43,426 nt of DNA from Clostridiaceae bacterium (GCA_012728015.1 JAAYFY010000040.1:1-43426); one strand, 5' to 3'; shown: positions 1-9,073, counted from the stretch's first letter. Notes: generated by a model from the sequence alone, not told the origin. Program-made: numbers and translations.

Positions 1-260
1 ATATATTTTGTAAGCAGCAACATACACCACTTACACATCAATATAACTGGTATAAAGTAACTGGAAATTATACCAGTCATATCAAAACATTAAGTTACAA
101 AATCTACACGTCATCTTGGATCATACCGCCCTCATATAGCAAGAGGTTCAGGAGCAACTCCTCGTTAGTGGTTGTAGAAAAAATGCTTTACACCTTTCAT
201 CAGCACTAAGAAAACAGCCTCCTGGGTATATTAATAATATATTTCAGTAGGTTTCAGTAT
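1..260. other. AT-rich non-coding stretch with an inverted repeat
   Basis: No gene is visible here. The one clear structure is a perfect 10-bp inverted repeat, ACTGGTATAA at 46-55 and TTATACCAGT at 68-77, with a 12-nt spacer. A smaller hairpin, AGGAG-caa-CTCCT, lies near 150-162. There is no T-run to make either a terminator. They could be operators or debris of a mobile element; the sequence does not say which. Confidence 0.4.
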
Positions 261-374
261 ATGAAAGATCATATTGATAAGAAAAATAAAAAAGCTAACA
301 GGCTTATAAAACTAAAATCCCCATACCTATTACAGCATGCATATAACCCCGTTGACTGGAAGGACGCAAGGTAA
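261..374 (+). pseudogene. N-terminal remnant of a DUF255/YyaL-type thioredoxin-domain gene
   Basis: An ATG-started reading frame of 37 codons contains [22 protein letters not shown] and then ends in unrelated codons and TAA. The stretch [14 protein letters not shown] is identical to residues 15-28 of the intact 683-residue protein encoded at 5592, and the preceding ANRLI also matches. The DNA has diverged at many third positions, so this is an old relic or a piece of a different homologue rather than a recent duplication. The CxxC-containing thioredoxin region and everything after it is missing. It is too short to encode a functional enzyme. Confidence 0.75.
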
Positions 375-395
375 TAATTCCCCTGCGCCCTTTGA

Positions 396-659
396 CTAAA
401 ACCTGCCGTCTTCTCTTTCAATCCTTAATACCTGTCCTGTTTCGGTGTCGACATGAACTTCGTAGATTCCTGTCGGAGTACGTATATCAACTTCATAAAC
501 CAGTATGCCGTTTTCGTAGTCCAGTTCGACTTTTATTACCTGGCCGGGAACCCGCTGCAGAGCGGTTTGAATAGCTGTTTCGCCGTTTATCCTGTAGCTT
601 CTCCAGTATCCATCCCAAAGGGTGTAATAAGGAACGCTGCTGTAAAACCAATTATGCAT
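396..659 (-). CDS. PepSY-domain protein (87 aa)
   Basis: The C-terminal two thirds (about residues 25-85) follow the PepSY pattern: an Ala-rich helix, a VPG turn, a strand ending in YEVDI, then YEVHVDTETGQVLRIE. PepSY domains occur in protease propeptides and in small secreted or membrane proteins, where they are thought to inhibit or modulate peptidases. No signal peptide or membrane segment is visible, so the location is unclear. The start is supported by AAGGAGGT about 8 nt upstream of the ATG on the minus strand. It stands alone; the neighbouring plsC is transcribed divergently. Confidence 0.7.
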   Translation of the reverse strand: MHNWFYSSVPYYTLWDGYWRSYRINGETAIQTALQRVPGQVIKVELDYENGILVYEVDIRTPTGIYEVHVDTETGQVLRIEREDGRF

Positions 660-993
660 GAACCGGATACCTCCTTGATATTAGTCCACGTTACCATTAT
701 ATTTGTGGCTGTCCAATGTGTTTCCGGAGTGCATATAGCCCGGTTCACGTAAGGGGTGACAAGCCTCTGGCGACGTCATGGCTGTTATTTCTTTTCAAGC
801 CACACTAATGTCTGCCTGGAGTAAACTTCACCCCGGGCTTATTGCGTGTAATTATTCTATAATAACGTATATTTATGTAACAATGGATGATTATCTCGCC
901 GCGCTGCTTCCAATAATCCCAGGTAATTGCTATAATATGATGTTGTATAGATAGCATAATACCAGGAAATATTTGTTCACATATGAGGTTAAA
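660..993. other. Divergent intergenic region between the PepSY gene and plsC
   Basis: About 330 nt without a convincing gene. Near its left end is the ribosome binding site of the minus-strand PepSY gene. Near its right end is the probable plsC promoter, listed separately. Nothing else recognisable was seen. Confidence 0.4.
908..936 (+). promoter_or_regulatory. Sigma-A-like promoter for plsC
   Basis: TTCCAA at 908-913 and TATAAT at 931-936, with a 17-nt spacer, lie about 55 nt upstream of the preferred plsC start. The -10 box is perfect; the -35 box is a partial match. Confidence 0.5.
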
Positions 994-1695
994 ATGAGAT
1001 TAATACAAGTACTGGCGCCTGTTATTAACATACTCCCGGAAAGAGTTGTCCGGTATATTGGCAGAAGAGCGGCCGTAACCATTCTTAATAAATATGCAAA
1101 GATAGAAGTAACAGGAGAGGAAATCCTGTCCGAAAGGATAGGCAAGCCGACAATATTTATCGCGAACCATTTGAGCAACATGGATGGCATTGTTCTCAAC
1201 AAGGTGCTTGAGAAGAATAATGTCACCTTCATGGCAGGTATAAAGCTGAAAGCAAATCCATTTACGTCGATATTTCTGAGAACGGTCAGGCACATTCCCA
1301 TAAACCCGAACTCTGCTGACAGAAAGCCGATCAAAAAGGCCCTGGAAGTCCTGAAAGCGGGAGAGTCGATCCTGATATTCCCTGAAGGGACAAGAAGCAG
1401 GTCCGGTTCAATGATAAAGGCTAAAAAGGGATTTCTCCTGCTGGCAAGGCTTTCCGGGGCAGATATTGTTCCAATAGCCCTTGAGGGAACCGAACGCTTG
1501 ATGCCTATCAACCAGAATGATATGGGCAGGGAGGTTCCGCATCATGCAACAGTGAGAGTAAAAGTAGGACAGCCTTTTCGGATAGAAAAAAAGAACCCTG
1601 GCGGCATATCGGATGAGGAATACCTGCATAACGCAATGAGGAAAATTGCCGAAATGCTTAGCCCCGAATACCAGGGGGTATATAGGATTTATTAA
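994..1695 (+). CDS. plsC: 1-acyl-sn-glycerol-3-phosphate acyltransferase (PlsC family)
   Basis: This membrane-associated enzyme would transfer an acyl chain to lysophosphatidic acid, giving phosphatidic acid for phospholipid synthesis. The family's diagnostic blocks are present: NHLSNMDG (the catalytic HX4D motif) near residue 60 and FPEGTRSRSG near residue 130. The 233-residue length is typical. An in-frame TTG lies at 973, but the ATG at 994 has GAGG about 8 nt upstream and is preferred. The gene is monocistronic; a promoter lies at 908-936. The exact acyl donor and acceptor cannot be read from sequence. Confidence 0.88.
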   Translation: MRLIQVLAPVINILPERVVRYIGRRAAVTILNKYAKIEVTGEEILSERIGKPTIFIANHLSNMDGIVLNKVLEKNNVTFMAGIKLKANPFTSIFLRTVRHIPINPNSADRKPIKKALEVLKAGESILIFPEGTRSRSGSMIKAKKGFLLLARLSGADIVPIALEGTERLMPINQNDMGREVPHHATVRVKVGQPFRIEKKNPGGISDEEYLHNAMRKIAEMLSPEYQGVYRIY

Positions 1696-1894
1696 GTGTG
1701 TCAAAAGAAACGTCCTACTTATAGAGATTATCTCCGCCCAGGAAGACCTGGAGCAAAAAGACTGGCCACCTCCAAGAAGGTGTCCGAAGGAATGTGCACA
1801 AAACTCCTGACACTGCCTAACCTTATAAATACAACTATACTATCTCGAATAAAGGGAGCGACCCCATATCGGTATCAGCGAATAAAATACTGCT
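1696..1894. other. Non-coding stretch after plsC
   Basis: About 200 nt between plsC and the LacI fragment. Short open frames exist in several phases, but none has a ribosome site, a recognisable domain or a sensible start, so none is called. Confidence 0.35.
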
Positions 1895-2338
1895 CTACCA
1901 GTCTTCAAGATTCCATGAGGATGATTGAGCATTTTGATCTGTAGATTGTCTGATTATCAAGTCAATTGGTAGTTCTACTCCGATTGATTTATTATCATTG
2001 GCTTGTGTATTACTATTTTTCTTATTTTCACTTATACGTTTATAAAGCAATGAAAAAGCCTCTTCACCCATACGGAACTTTGGTACATTAACTGTTGTTA
2101 ATTGTGGGTTTATAATTGATGATACAAAAGTATTATCAAAACCGACAATTTTTATATTATCCGGAACATTAAGACCATACTCTTTAGCGGCATAAATTGC
2201 ATCAGTAGCCATTTGATCATTACAAGCAAAAATTGCATCCGGTCTAATACCATTCAGCGATAACCGTTTGAAACTGTCAGGAAGTATGTCGAGAAAGAAG
2301 ACTTTAATCAGATGCTTCGTCCTAAGCAACGGCGGCAA
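1895..2338 (-). pseudogene. C-terminal fragment of a LacI-family transcriptional regulator
   Basis: The 147-codon frame resembles the last third of LacI/GalR regulators. RPDAIFACNDQMATDAIYAAKEYGLNVP is the usual ligand-domain segment (broken here: RPDAIFACNDQMA, then AKEYGLNVP), followed by IVGFDN and a C-terminal helix region. The N-terminal helix-turn-helix and most of the sugar-binding domain are absent, and the first 25 or so codons look unrelated to the family. It cannot bind DNA as it stands. It lies beside a truncated sugar isomerase fragment, as expected of a decayed carbohydrate locus. Base composition is more AT-rich than in the rest of the window. Confidence 0.75.
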
Positions 2339-2423
2339 GGCAAATTATCTCATCAACCATGAAGTCCCAATAATGGGACAGGGGTGCTCGGAAAATTAAG
2401 TTCCGCACCGCTCGAATTTATAC

Positions 2424-2714
2424 TTGCCAAAAACACTGATGTTTGATGTAATGAGTGCAGTTAATAGAAAGCAAGATCCTGTTGACTATATATACATGAT
2501 GGGCAAGGACCTGAAGGCAATTCATGTTTGTGATTATGGAGAACAGGCCCCCGGTACGACAGGTCTTGATTTTAAACAATTATATAAAGCACTCAGGGAA
2601 ATTGGATACGATGGATATATCACTGTAAGAGTTAATGCCTCTCGCAGTGTTCATGCTGATTCAATTGCCCGCAAATCACTTGAGTATTTAAAAAAGCTTG
2701 AAGAGGTGGTTTGA
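2424..2714 (+). pseudogene. C-terminal fragment of a sugar phosphate isomerase/epimerase (TIM barrel)
   Basis: The sequence DPVDYIYMMGKDLKAIHVCDY, then LDFKQLYKALREIGYDGYITV and a terminal SLEYLKKL helix, matches the last strands and helices of xylose-isomerase-like TIM-barrel proteins (AP endonuclease family 2). The metal-binding His of the IHVCDY strand is present, but the N-terminal two thirds of the barrel are missing. The frame is closed by a stop at 2397, and the TTG at 2424 has no ribosome site. It is most likely a remnant rather than a small functional protein. Confidence 0.7.
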
Positions 2715-2835
2715 TACATAAGGCGAAAAATAAGTTTATCGAAGATTTAAAATACTGTTATAGCTGATTTCAGCGAAACATTGAGGATTGTATCTGATCT
2801 ACTAATTGTAAGAAAATATTTAGGAGGTATTTATT

Positions 2836-4008
2836 ATGGTAAATTTTGAATTTCAAAACCCAACAAAAATAATCTTTGGAAAGGACTCGGAGCAGTGCTT
2901 AGGTAAGGAAATTAAGAAGTATGGCAAAAAAGTATTGTTTCATTATGGTGGCGGCAGTATAAAGAAAAATGGTGTATATGACAAAGTAAAAAAAGTTCTT
3001 GATGATGAAAACATAGAGTATATTGAGCTAGGCGGCGTTAAACCCAATCCCAGGTTATCGTTGATTTATGAGGGCATTAAAATATGCAGGGAAAATAGCA
3101 TTGATTTTATCCTTGCAGTTGGTGGCGGCAGTGTAATTGATTCTGCAAAGGGTATTGCGGTTGGAGTTCCTTATGAGGGTGATGTTTGGGATTTTTATAT
3201 GGGAGTTAGTGTACCTGAAACTAAATTACCTGTTGGTGTAGTATTGACTATACCGGCTGCAGGGAGTGAATCCAGCTATAGCAGTGTTGTAACAGAAGAA
3301 AAGAATAAGCTAAAAAGGCCGTTAGATCATGATGTATTATATCCACAATTTGCAATAATGAATCCTGAGTTTACGTTTTCTTTGCCGGCATATCAGACTA
3401 GTTGTGGCATTTCCGACATTATGGCACACCTTATGGAACGTTATTTCACGAATGTAAAAGGTGTTGGCATAACAAGCCGGTTACTTGAAGGAGCCATGAA
3501 AAATATAATAGATAATGCGCATTTAGTTCTTGATGATCCTCATAATTATATAGCACGCAGCGAAATCATGTGGACAGGGAGCATAGCGCATAATAATTTG
3601 CTGAATACAGGTAGAATTGGTGATTGGGCTTCTCACATGATAGAACATGAGCTCAGTGCAATAAATGACGTTGCACACGGGGCTGGATTAGCGATTGTTT
3701 TCCCAGCTTGGATGAAATACGTTTATAAGCATAATATTGATTTATTTGTACAGTTTGCTGTACGAGTGTGGAATGTAGAACAAGATTTTGAAAACAAAGA
3801 GCGTACAGCCTTAGCGGGAATAGAGAGACTGGAATCTTTTTATAAGAGTATAGGATTGCCCGTAAGACTGAGCGAAATAGGTATTGGTGAGGAGCATTAC
3901 CAAGAAATAGCATCTAAGTGCCGTGTTTTCCATGAGGATGATACAGTTGGTAATTTTGTGAAGCTAACAAGAAAAGATATTGTTGAAATTTTACGTTTAG
4001 CAAAATAA
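2836..4008 (+). CDS. Iron-dependent alcohol dehydrogenase (butanol dehydrogenase-like)
   Basis: A 390-residue cytoplasmic oxidoreductase of the group III iron-containing alcohol dehydrogenases, closest in feel to BdhA/YqdH-type NAD(P)H-dependent enzymes that reduce aldehydes to alcohols. The nucleotide-binding GGGSVIDSAK is at residues 97-106. The four metal ligands fall at D194, H198, H267 and H281, the spacing seen in the BdhA/YqhD group. AGGAGGT lies 9 nt before the ATG. The gene is clearly more AT-rich than its right-hand neighbours and sits among truncated sugar genes, which suggests acquired DNA. The physiological substrate is not determinable; a sugar or polyol aldehyde is possible from the context. 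Confidence 0.88.
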   Translation: MVNFEFQNPTKIIFGKDSEQCLGKEIKKYGKKVLFHYGGGSIKKNGVYDKVKKVLDDENIEYIELGGVKPNPRLSLIYEGIKICRENSIDFILAVGGGSVIDSAKGIAVGVPYEGDVWDFYMGVSVPETKLPVGVVLTIPAAGSESSYSSVVTEEKNKLKRPLDHDVLYPQFAIMNPEFTFSLPAYQTSCGISDIMAHLMERYFTNVKGVGITSRLLEGAMKNIIDNAHLVLDDPHNYIARSEIMWTGSIAHNNLLNTGRIGDWASHMIEHELSAINDVAHGAGLAIVFPAWMKYVYKHNIDLFVQFAVRVWNVEQDFENKERTALAGIERLESFYKSIGLPVRLSEIGIGEEHYQEIASKCRVFHEDDTVGNFVKLTRKDIVEILRLAK

Positions 4009-4081
4009 CCGATATATGGAACACGCTTATTAAGGTTGCTAGTTGGTCTTTTTACATCATATTGAAACGGGGGTGGTTTTT

Positions 4082-5152
4082 GTGTCAAAGAAATTTGATA
4101 TACCGGATGTTATGAAAGCGGCGGTCCTGAAAAAGCCAATGGAGGTTGAAATAGAATATAGACCAGTTCCTGTTCCGGGCCCGGGTGAGGTTCTCATAAA
4201 GGTAATGGCTGTGGGTGTTTGCGGTTCCGATGTGCACTACTATGAAAGCGGCAGGATAGGTAGCTTTGTTGTTGAAAAGCCCATAATCCTGGGACATGAA
4301 TGCTCCGGTATTATTGTTGCTGTTGGCGAAAATGTCACCCGTTTTAAAGTTGGGGACAGGGTTGCTGTTGAACCGGGCGTAACCTGTGGCAAATGTAAGT
4401 ACTGCAAGACCGGCAGGTATAACCTATGCCCGGACGTGGTATTCCAGGCTACTCCCCCTTATGACGGGGCGTTTGTTCAATATTTTACTCACAGGCAGGA
4501 TTTTGTTTACCCGATTCCGGATCACTTGACATTTGAAGAAGCTGCATTAATAGAACCGTTTTCTGTAGGCCTTCATGCTGCCAGCAGGGCCGATATAAAA
4601 CCCGGCGCAACGGTAGCAATATTTGGGTTGGGTCCGGTAGGACTTATGGCTGTTGTTGCAGCCAGGGCTTTCGGAGCCAGCAATGTAATAGCAACCGATC
4701 TTGAAGATGTAAGGCTTAATGCCGCAAAAAGCGTAGGCGCATCATTAGTTTTCAACGCAAAGCGGCATGATGTCGTAAAAGAGATAATGGATTATACCAA
4801 CGGCTACGGGGTGGATGTAGCTATAGAAGCTGCCGGGCATCCCACGACACTGCAAAATGCCTTGGCCTCCCTGTGCCGTGGAGGAAAACTGATGATAGTA
4901 GGGCTTCCGGCGCAGGATAATATCCCGCTTAATATTCCTTCAATTGCTGATAAGGAATTGTATATATACGGGATATTCAGATATGCCAACACATATCAGA
5001 GAGCTATTGATATACTTGCATCGGGAATAGCTGATACAAGTGCTCTGATCACCGGTAAGTATTCCCTGGATGAGACGGCCCGTGCTCTTGAGGAAGCCCG
5101 TTCAAACAAAGCAAACAATATAAAGATAATGGTATATCCAAATGAAGAGTAG
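4082..5152 (+). CDS. Zinc-dependent sorbitol/xylitol dehydrogenase-like oxidoreductase
   Basis: A 356-residue medium-chain dehydrogenase of the L-iditol 2-dehydrogenase type, which oxidises polyols to ketoses with NAD. Catalytic zinc ligands are C47, H72, E73 and E158. The structural zinc site is C102, C105, C108 and C116. The Rossmann motif GLGPVG begins near residue 182, and the acidic D206 after the second strand favours NAD over NADP. An upstream in-frame start exists at 4043, but the GTG at 4082 follows GGGGGTGG at suitable spacing and begins the family-like sequence, so it is chosen. It lies 73 nt after the iron alcohol dehydrogenase and may be co-transcribed with it. Confidence 0.85.
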   Translation: MSKKFDIPDVMKAAVLKKPMEVEIEYRPVPVPGPGEVLIKVMAVGVCGSDVHYYESGRIGSFVVEKPIILGHECSGIIVAVGENVTRFKVGDRVAVEPGVTCGKCKYCKTGRYNLCPDVVFQATPPYDGAFVQYFTHRQDFVYPIPDHLTFEEAALIEPFSVGLHAASRADIKPGATVAIFGLGPVGLMAVVAARAFGASNVIATDLEDVRLNAAKSVGASLVFNAKRHDVVKEIMDYTNGYGVDVAIEAAGHPTTLQNALASLCRGGKLMIVGLPAQDNIPLNIPSIADKELYIYGIFRYANTYQRAIDILASGIADTSALITGKYSLDETARALEEARSNKANNIKIMVYPNEE

Positions 5153-5591
5153 TAAATATTATCGTACATGTGTTAACCCCCATATTCGGCCCGGGATTTT
5201 CTGAACACAGTTACAGACTTAGGCCGTGACAGAGTTCAAAAGGGCATCTCTCAGGTGTAAATTGGATTGAAGAAGAAACCAAAAAACACTGAAAGAGATG
5301 CCCTGGTGCCTTATTTTGTACTTTACAAGTCTTTATACTTTACTGTCTTATGCCCAATAAAAAACTAACAATCTTTGCTGCGGGATCATGTATTGAACAT
5401 ATTTGGATGGCGATAATAAACTTTACAACCAAAGCATCAGCTTATAGCAAAAACGGTAATGGCAATAGCCTGGCATGTATTTGAATATATAAAGCCTTTC
5501 TTTCAAATAATAGTCCGGTGGTAAATAAAAGTAATACTATGCTTTTGAAAATCCACCAAACTATAAAGCATGAAAGGAAGGTGATGCCCGG
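5153..5591. other. Intergenic region with a long inverted repeat
   Basis: No supported gene. A perfect 11-bp inverted repeat, AGGGCATCTCT at 5241-5251 and AGAGATGCCCT at 5294-5304, extends imperfectly by six more bases on the inner side (CAGGTG / CACTG). The 42-nt loop and lack of a T-run argue against a simple terminator; a relic of a small mobile element is possible. AAGGAAGGTG near 5575-5584 is the ribosome site of the next gene. Confidence 0.4.
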
Positions 5592-7643
5592 ATGTCAACG
5601 AATAAGCAGGCCAACAGGCTGATCCATGAGGAATCTCCCTACCTGCTTCAGCATGCATATAACCCGGTGGACTGGTTCCCATGGGGTAAGGAAGCTTTTG
5701 CAAAGGCGAAAACGGAGGATAAGCCCATCTTCCTTTCAATAGGCTATTCCACCTGTCACTGGTGCCACGTGATGGAAAGGGAAAGTTTTGAGGATGGGGA
5801 AGTCGCTGATCTTCTCAACCGCCATTTCGTCAGCATAAAGGTAGACCGTGAGGAGAGGCCGGATATCGACAGCATTTATATGTCTGTCTGTCAGGCCATG
5901 ACGGGGCATGGCGGATGGCCGCTGACAGTGTTCATGACCCCTGACGCGAAGCCATTCTATACCGGGACCTACTTCCCAAAAACTGACAGGTTGGGCATGC
6001 CGGGACTTCTGACCATACTGAAAAGAGTGCATACCCTGTGGACGGACCGAAGGAAGGTCCTGACCGGCAGTGCTGAGAAGGTTGTTGAAGCCATGGGGGA
6101 GAGGGTTACCGGCGACACGATTATGGACCATGATGAACTGATCACCAGGGCATACGAGGTCTTTCGCATGAGCTTTGACAATGCTTACGGCGGTTTCGGA
6201 AGCTCGCCGAAGTTCCCGACACCCCATAACCTGGTCTTTCTTTTGCGCTACTGGTATGTATATAAGGACAATGTCGCCCTTTCAATGGCAGAAAAGACGC
6301 TGGATGCCATGTATCGTGGCGGGATCTTTGACCATATCGGCTTTGGGTTTTCCCGCTATTCGACCGACAACAAATGGCTTGTGCCGCACTTTGAAAAGAT
6401 GCTTTACGACAACGCGCTTCTTGCCATGGCATACTTGGAAGTCTACAGGGCTGTTCAAAAAGAAAAATATGCCCATGCGGCAAAGCAGGTTTTCACCTAT
6501 GTTCTCAGGGACATGACTTCCCCTGAGGGGGCATTCTGGCCTGCGGAGGATGCCGATTCGGAAGGTGAAGAGGGCAAGTTCTACCTGTGGACCCTTGACG
6601 AGGTCATAAAGGTTCTTGGCGACAAAGACGGGGAGCGCTTCGCTGGGCTTTTCGACATAACCGAAAGGGGCAATTTTGAGGGGAAGAACATACCCAACAG
6701 GATAAACATACAGGCTTCGGAGTCCGACATGGAGTTCATCGAAAGATGCAGGGAAAGGCTGTTCCGGTACAGGGAGCAAAGGACCCGTCCTTTCAGGGAT
6801 GACAAGGTCATGACCTCATGGAACGGGCTTATGATAGCAGCCATGGCCATGGGCGGAAGGATCCTCGATGACGCGCGGTATACCGAAGCGGCAGAAAAGG
6901 CTTGTCGTTTCATTATGGAGAGGCTGGTGAGGGAGGACGGAAGGCTTATGACCTCCTGGCGGGACGGTTCGGCATCCATCCCCGCCTATGCGGATGATTA
7001 TACCTTCCTGATATGGGGCCTTGTGGAGCTTTATGAAACCACATATAAGCCTGAGTATCTTATAGAAGCGCTGGAATTGAATGACGATTTGCTGAAGCTT
7101 TTCTGGGATGGGCAGGACGGGGGATTGTTCCTGTATGGGGATGATGCCGAAAAACTGATAATGCGTCCGAAGGAAGTATATGACGGGGCCATGCCCTCGG
7201 CAAATTCGGCGGCGGCTTTGAATTTTTTAAGACTCTCCCAACTGACGGGAAGTACCGACCTGTCCGATCTTGCCCAAAGGCTTTTTGACGCGTTCAACCG
7301 GGAGGTTTCCCTTTCGCCCCATTCCCACGCCTTTTTCCTGTCTGCCCTGTTATTCTTTAAGTCAAAGCCCAGGGAGGTTATCATCGCGGCCGATACCGAA
7401 ACAGAAGATGTACCGAGGATGCTTCGGATTATCAACAAAAGCCCCGATCCCTTTGTAAGCAGCATCCTGTATACCGATAAGCACAGGGAATTAGCCGGTG
7501 TCATCCCATCCATCGATGAATATCGTGCTATAGATGGCAGGCCCACGGCCTATATCTGCCGGGATTTTGCCTGCCAGCAGCCGATAACCGATATACAAGA
7601 GTTTGAAAAGTGTTTTACCCAGGGGGCGGACGTAACAGGTTAA
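5592..7643 (+). CDS. YyaL/DUF255 family thioredoxin-domain protein
   Basis: A 683-residue cytoplasmic protein of the family that includes B. subtilis YyaL and animal SPATA20. The N-terminal thioredoxin-like domain (about residues 5-165) carries [14 protein letters not shown] with C55 and C58 as the CxxC pair. The remainder resembles an alpha/alpha-barrel glycosidase or N-acyl-glucosamine epimerase fold, with the conserved [10 protein letters not shown] and [11 protein letters not shown] blocks. No enzymatic activity is established for the family as far as I know. The full expected length is present. A ribosome site AAGGAAGGTG precedes the ATG. A diverged piece of a homologue lies at 261-374. 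Confidence 0.9.
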   Translation: MSTNKQANRLIHEESPYLLQHAYNPVDWFPWGKEAFAKAKTEDKPIFLSIGYSTCHWCHVMERESFEDGEVADLLNRHFVSIKVDREERPDIDSIYMSVCQAMTGHGGWPLTVFMTPDAKPFYTGTYFPKTDRLGMPGLLTILKRVHTLWTDRRKVLTGSAEKVVEAMGERVTGDTIMDHDELITRAYEVFRMSFDNAYGGFGSSPKFPTPHNLVFLLRYWYVYKDNVALSMAEKTLDAMYRGGIFDHIGFGFSRYSTDNKWLVPHFEKMLYDNALLAMAYLEVYRAVQKEKYAHAAKQVFTYVLRDMTSPEGAFWPAEDADSEGEEGKFYLWTLDEVIKVLGDKDGERFAGLFDITERGNFEGKNIPNRINIQASESDMEFIERCRERLFRYREQRTRPFRDDKVMTSWNGLMIAAMAMGGRILDDARYTEAAEKACRFIMERLVREDGRLMTSWRDGSASIPAYADDYTFLIWGLVELYETTYKPEYLIEALELNDDLLKLFWDGQDGGLFLYGDDAEKLIMRPKEVYDGAMPSANSAAALNFLRLSQLTGSTDLSDLAQRLFDAFNREVSLSPHSHAFFLSALLFFKSKPREVIIAADTETEDVPRMLRIINKSPDPFVSSILYTDKHRELAGVIPSIDEYRAIDGRPTAYICRDFACQQPITDIQEFEKCFTQGADVTG

Positions 7644-7710
7644 TGGCGTTTGTCTCCTGGCCCTGACACGACAGCCGTTTTAACAGCCGAGGTTATGGAA
7701 CTGTCCCCAA

Positions 7711-7733
7711 GAAAAAAAGAGCCTCCTGGGCTC
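7711..7733 (-). terminator. Intrinsic terminator of the gerQ/cwlJ-like pair
   Basis: Read on the minus strand: GAGCC-caGGa-GGCTC followed by seven T residues. It lies about 55 nt beyond the stop of the minus-strand gene ending at 7787. Confidence 0.7.
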
Positions 7734-7786
7734 CAGCAGTCTGTTTGCAGGCCGAAGAGCTCGTGTCTGGCCCGGCCGGTGAAGGC

Positions 7787-8485
7787 TCAGTAGTAAACCT
7801 TGACAAACTTGATGGAAAAGAAGTCGCATATAAGGATGTCGTCTGTTTCCACTTCGTTTATGACTATGTAATTTGCTCCGACGGCCAGGAGGACACCGGT
7901 CCTGTCGGTGAATGTATTTGTCCCAATAAGGAATTCCACCGTTACTTTCCTGCCTATCATGGTTCTTAAAAACCCATTGATATAGAGGGTGCTTTCGGTT
8001 GTAACCGGTATTGGCTGGTTGAATGGGGTAAGGGGTGCCAGACCGGTTGCCTCTGCGGCCGAAATGCCTGTGGGCATTCCAGGCATGGCTGGTGTCATTG
8101 GCTGCATTGCCGAGGGCATGCCTGCTGCGGCCAAACCAGTTCCTGCCATGCCCGTCATGGGGAGGCCTGTCATTGGTGTTCCCGCGGTGCGATAGCCCAT
8201 TCCCTGCATGCCGGCGGCAGGAAAACCGGCGGTCATGCAGTTTGCATTGGGATACGCATCGGGCATGCCTGCCATACCGGGCATGGAAGGTTCCATGGCA
8301 CCCATAGCTGCTGGATAGCTGCCGACTGATGGCGCGGGGCTATTCTGAGTCTGGTATGGCGCCTGGTTTACCGCTGTTTCCATTGGTGGAGGGGGGAGTT
8401 TTTCGCGTTTCTGTTTCTTCTGGCCTGCCGGAGCATCGTAGGGATTCAAGCGTGGCGTTTTGGCATCAAGGTTACTGTTGTCCAT
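7787..8485 (-). CDS. GerQ-like spore coat protein with Met/Gly/Pro-rich region
   Basis: A 232-residue protein in three parts: a basic Pro-rich N-terminus (KKQKREKLPPPP), a low-complexity stretch of about 90 residues rich in Met, Gly, Ala and Pro with repeated GMP/GMxG motifs (about 60-150), and a C-terminal domain of about 70 residues. The C-terminal domain begins TESTLYINGFLRTMIGRKV and resembles Spore_GerQ. In B. subtilis GerQ is a coat protein needed to place the cortex hydrolase CwlJ. Here the gene directly follows a CwlJ-like gene, 23 nt apart, which supports the call. The GerQ match is from pattern memory and moderate; the closing residues differ from B. subtilis GerQ. Confidence 0.7.
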   Translation of the reverse strand: MDNSNLDAKTPRLNPYDAPAGQKKQKREKLPPPPMETAVNQAPYQTQNSPAPSVGSYPAAMGAMEPSMPGMAGMPDAYPNANCMTAGFPAAGMQGMGYRTAGTPMTGLPMTGMAGTGLAAAGMPSAMQPMTPAMPGMPTGISAAEATGLAPLTPFNQPIPVTTESTLYINGFLRTMIGRKVTVEFLIGTNTFTDRTGVLLAVGANYIVINEVETDDILICDFFSIKFVKVYY

Positions 8486-8508
8486 GCTGGATGTCTCCTT
8501 TCATGAGG

Positions 8509-8952
8509 TTATGTTTGTGCATATCTTTCTGTGGGGATATAGAAGCAGTGCTGTTCTATCCTGTTATGGATTACTCCCGTTCCCGTGGGGGGAAAGTAGT
8601 TTGCGCAGACCGGGCTGAAGGGGTTGTAGTACCAGAGGCAAGTGTCCACGCCGAACAGAATATTGCCTGCCAGTGCCCAGTCCGCTATCTCGTAATGCAG
8701 GTCGTCGGGGCGCATATTTAAGATATTCTGAGGATTATACTGGCCGTAGACTTCCTCCATCACGCATGTAAACTGCCTGGGCTGGAATATCACTCTGCGC
8801 AGGTCGCCCTGGTTGACTCTCTGATATTCGCCATAAGGTACATGGACCCTGTTCATGACAACCGAAGCTACAGCCCGCATACCATTGATTCCTTCACCTT
8901 CAGCCTCGCATTTGATAAGCCGCGCGAAGAGTTCACGGGTGGACAGAGGCAT
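8509..8952 (-). CDS. Spore cortex-lytic cell wall hydrolase, CwlJ/SleB family
   Basis: A 147-residue Hydrolase_2 domain protein. The N-terminal block RELFARLIKCEAEGEG followed by GMRAVASVVMNRV is the hallmark, with the catalytic glutamate near residue 16 or 18. The C-terminal half has the ALAGNILFG and CLWYYNP elements of the family. There is no signal peptide, as in CwlJ and unlike SleB. CwlJ-type enzymes degrade cortex peptidoglycan during germination. A GTG at 8961 is also in frame, but AGGTG at proper distance favours the ATG at 8952. It is first in a two-gene unit with the GerQ-like gene; expression in the mother cell is inferred from the family, not read from a promoter. Confidence 0.85.
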   Translation of the reverse strand: MPLSTRELFARLIKCEAEGEGINGMRAVASVVMNRVHVPYGEYQRVNQGDLRRVIFQPRQFTCVMEEVYGQYNPQNILNMRPDDLHYEIADWALAGNILFGVDTCLWYYNPFSPVCANYFPPTGTGVIHNRIEQHCFYIPTERYAQT

Positions 8953-9034
8953 TTTAATCACCTAATTCCTGGATTTGTTTCATCAGCCTGTCTGAATGTC
9001 ACAGTAGTATTATATTAAGCGAAAAGGTTTTGTG

Positions 9035-9073
9035 TTACGCATGGGAAGGCCGGTCCGGGAAAGGGCATGTCAT
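9035..9073 (-). other. Possible 12-codon mini-ORF with perfect ribosome site
   Basis: Minus strand: TAAGGAGG, 6 nt, then ATG and 11 further codons to TAA, encoding MTCPFPDRPSHA. It lies 83 nt upstream of the cwlJ-like start. The perfect ribosome site is unusual in non-coding DNA, but one chance occurrence in 43 kb is not surprising. It could be a leader peptide. Confidence 0.25.

Noticed and set aside
930-1511. Long minus-strand open frame opposite plsC
   Set aside because: Antisense shadow of a gene with clear acyltransferase motifs; no ribosome site or domain.
1696-1944. 82-codon plus-strand frame after plsC
   Set aside because: Begins at a GTG right after the plsC stop, without ribosome site or family likeness, and runs into the antisense of the LacI fragment.
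8329-8721. 130-codon plus-strand frame across the gerQ/cwlJ-like genes
   Set aside because: Shadow of two real minus-strand genes; frequent Cys/Trp and no recognisable domain.
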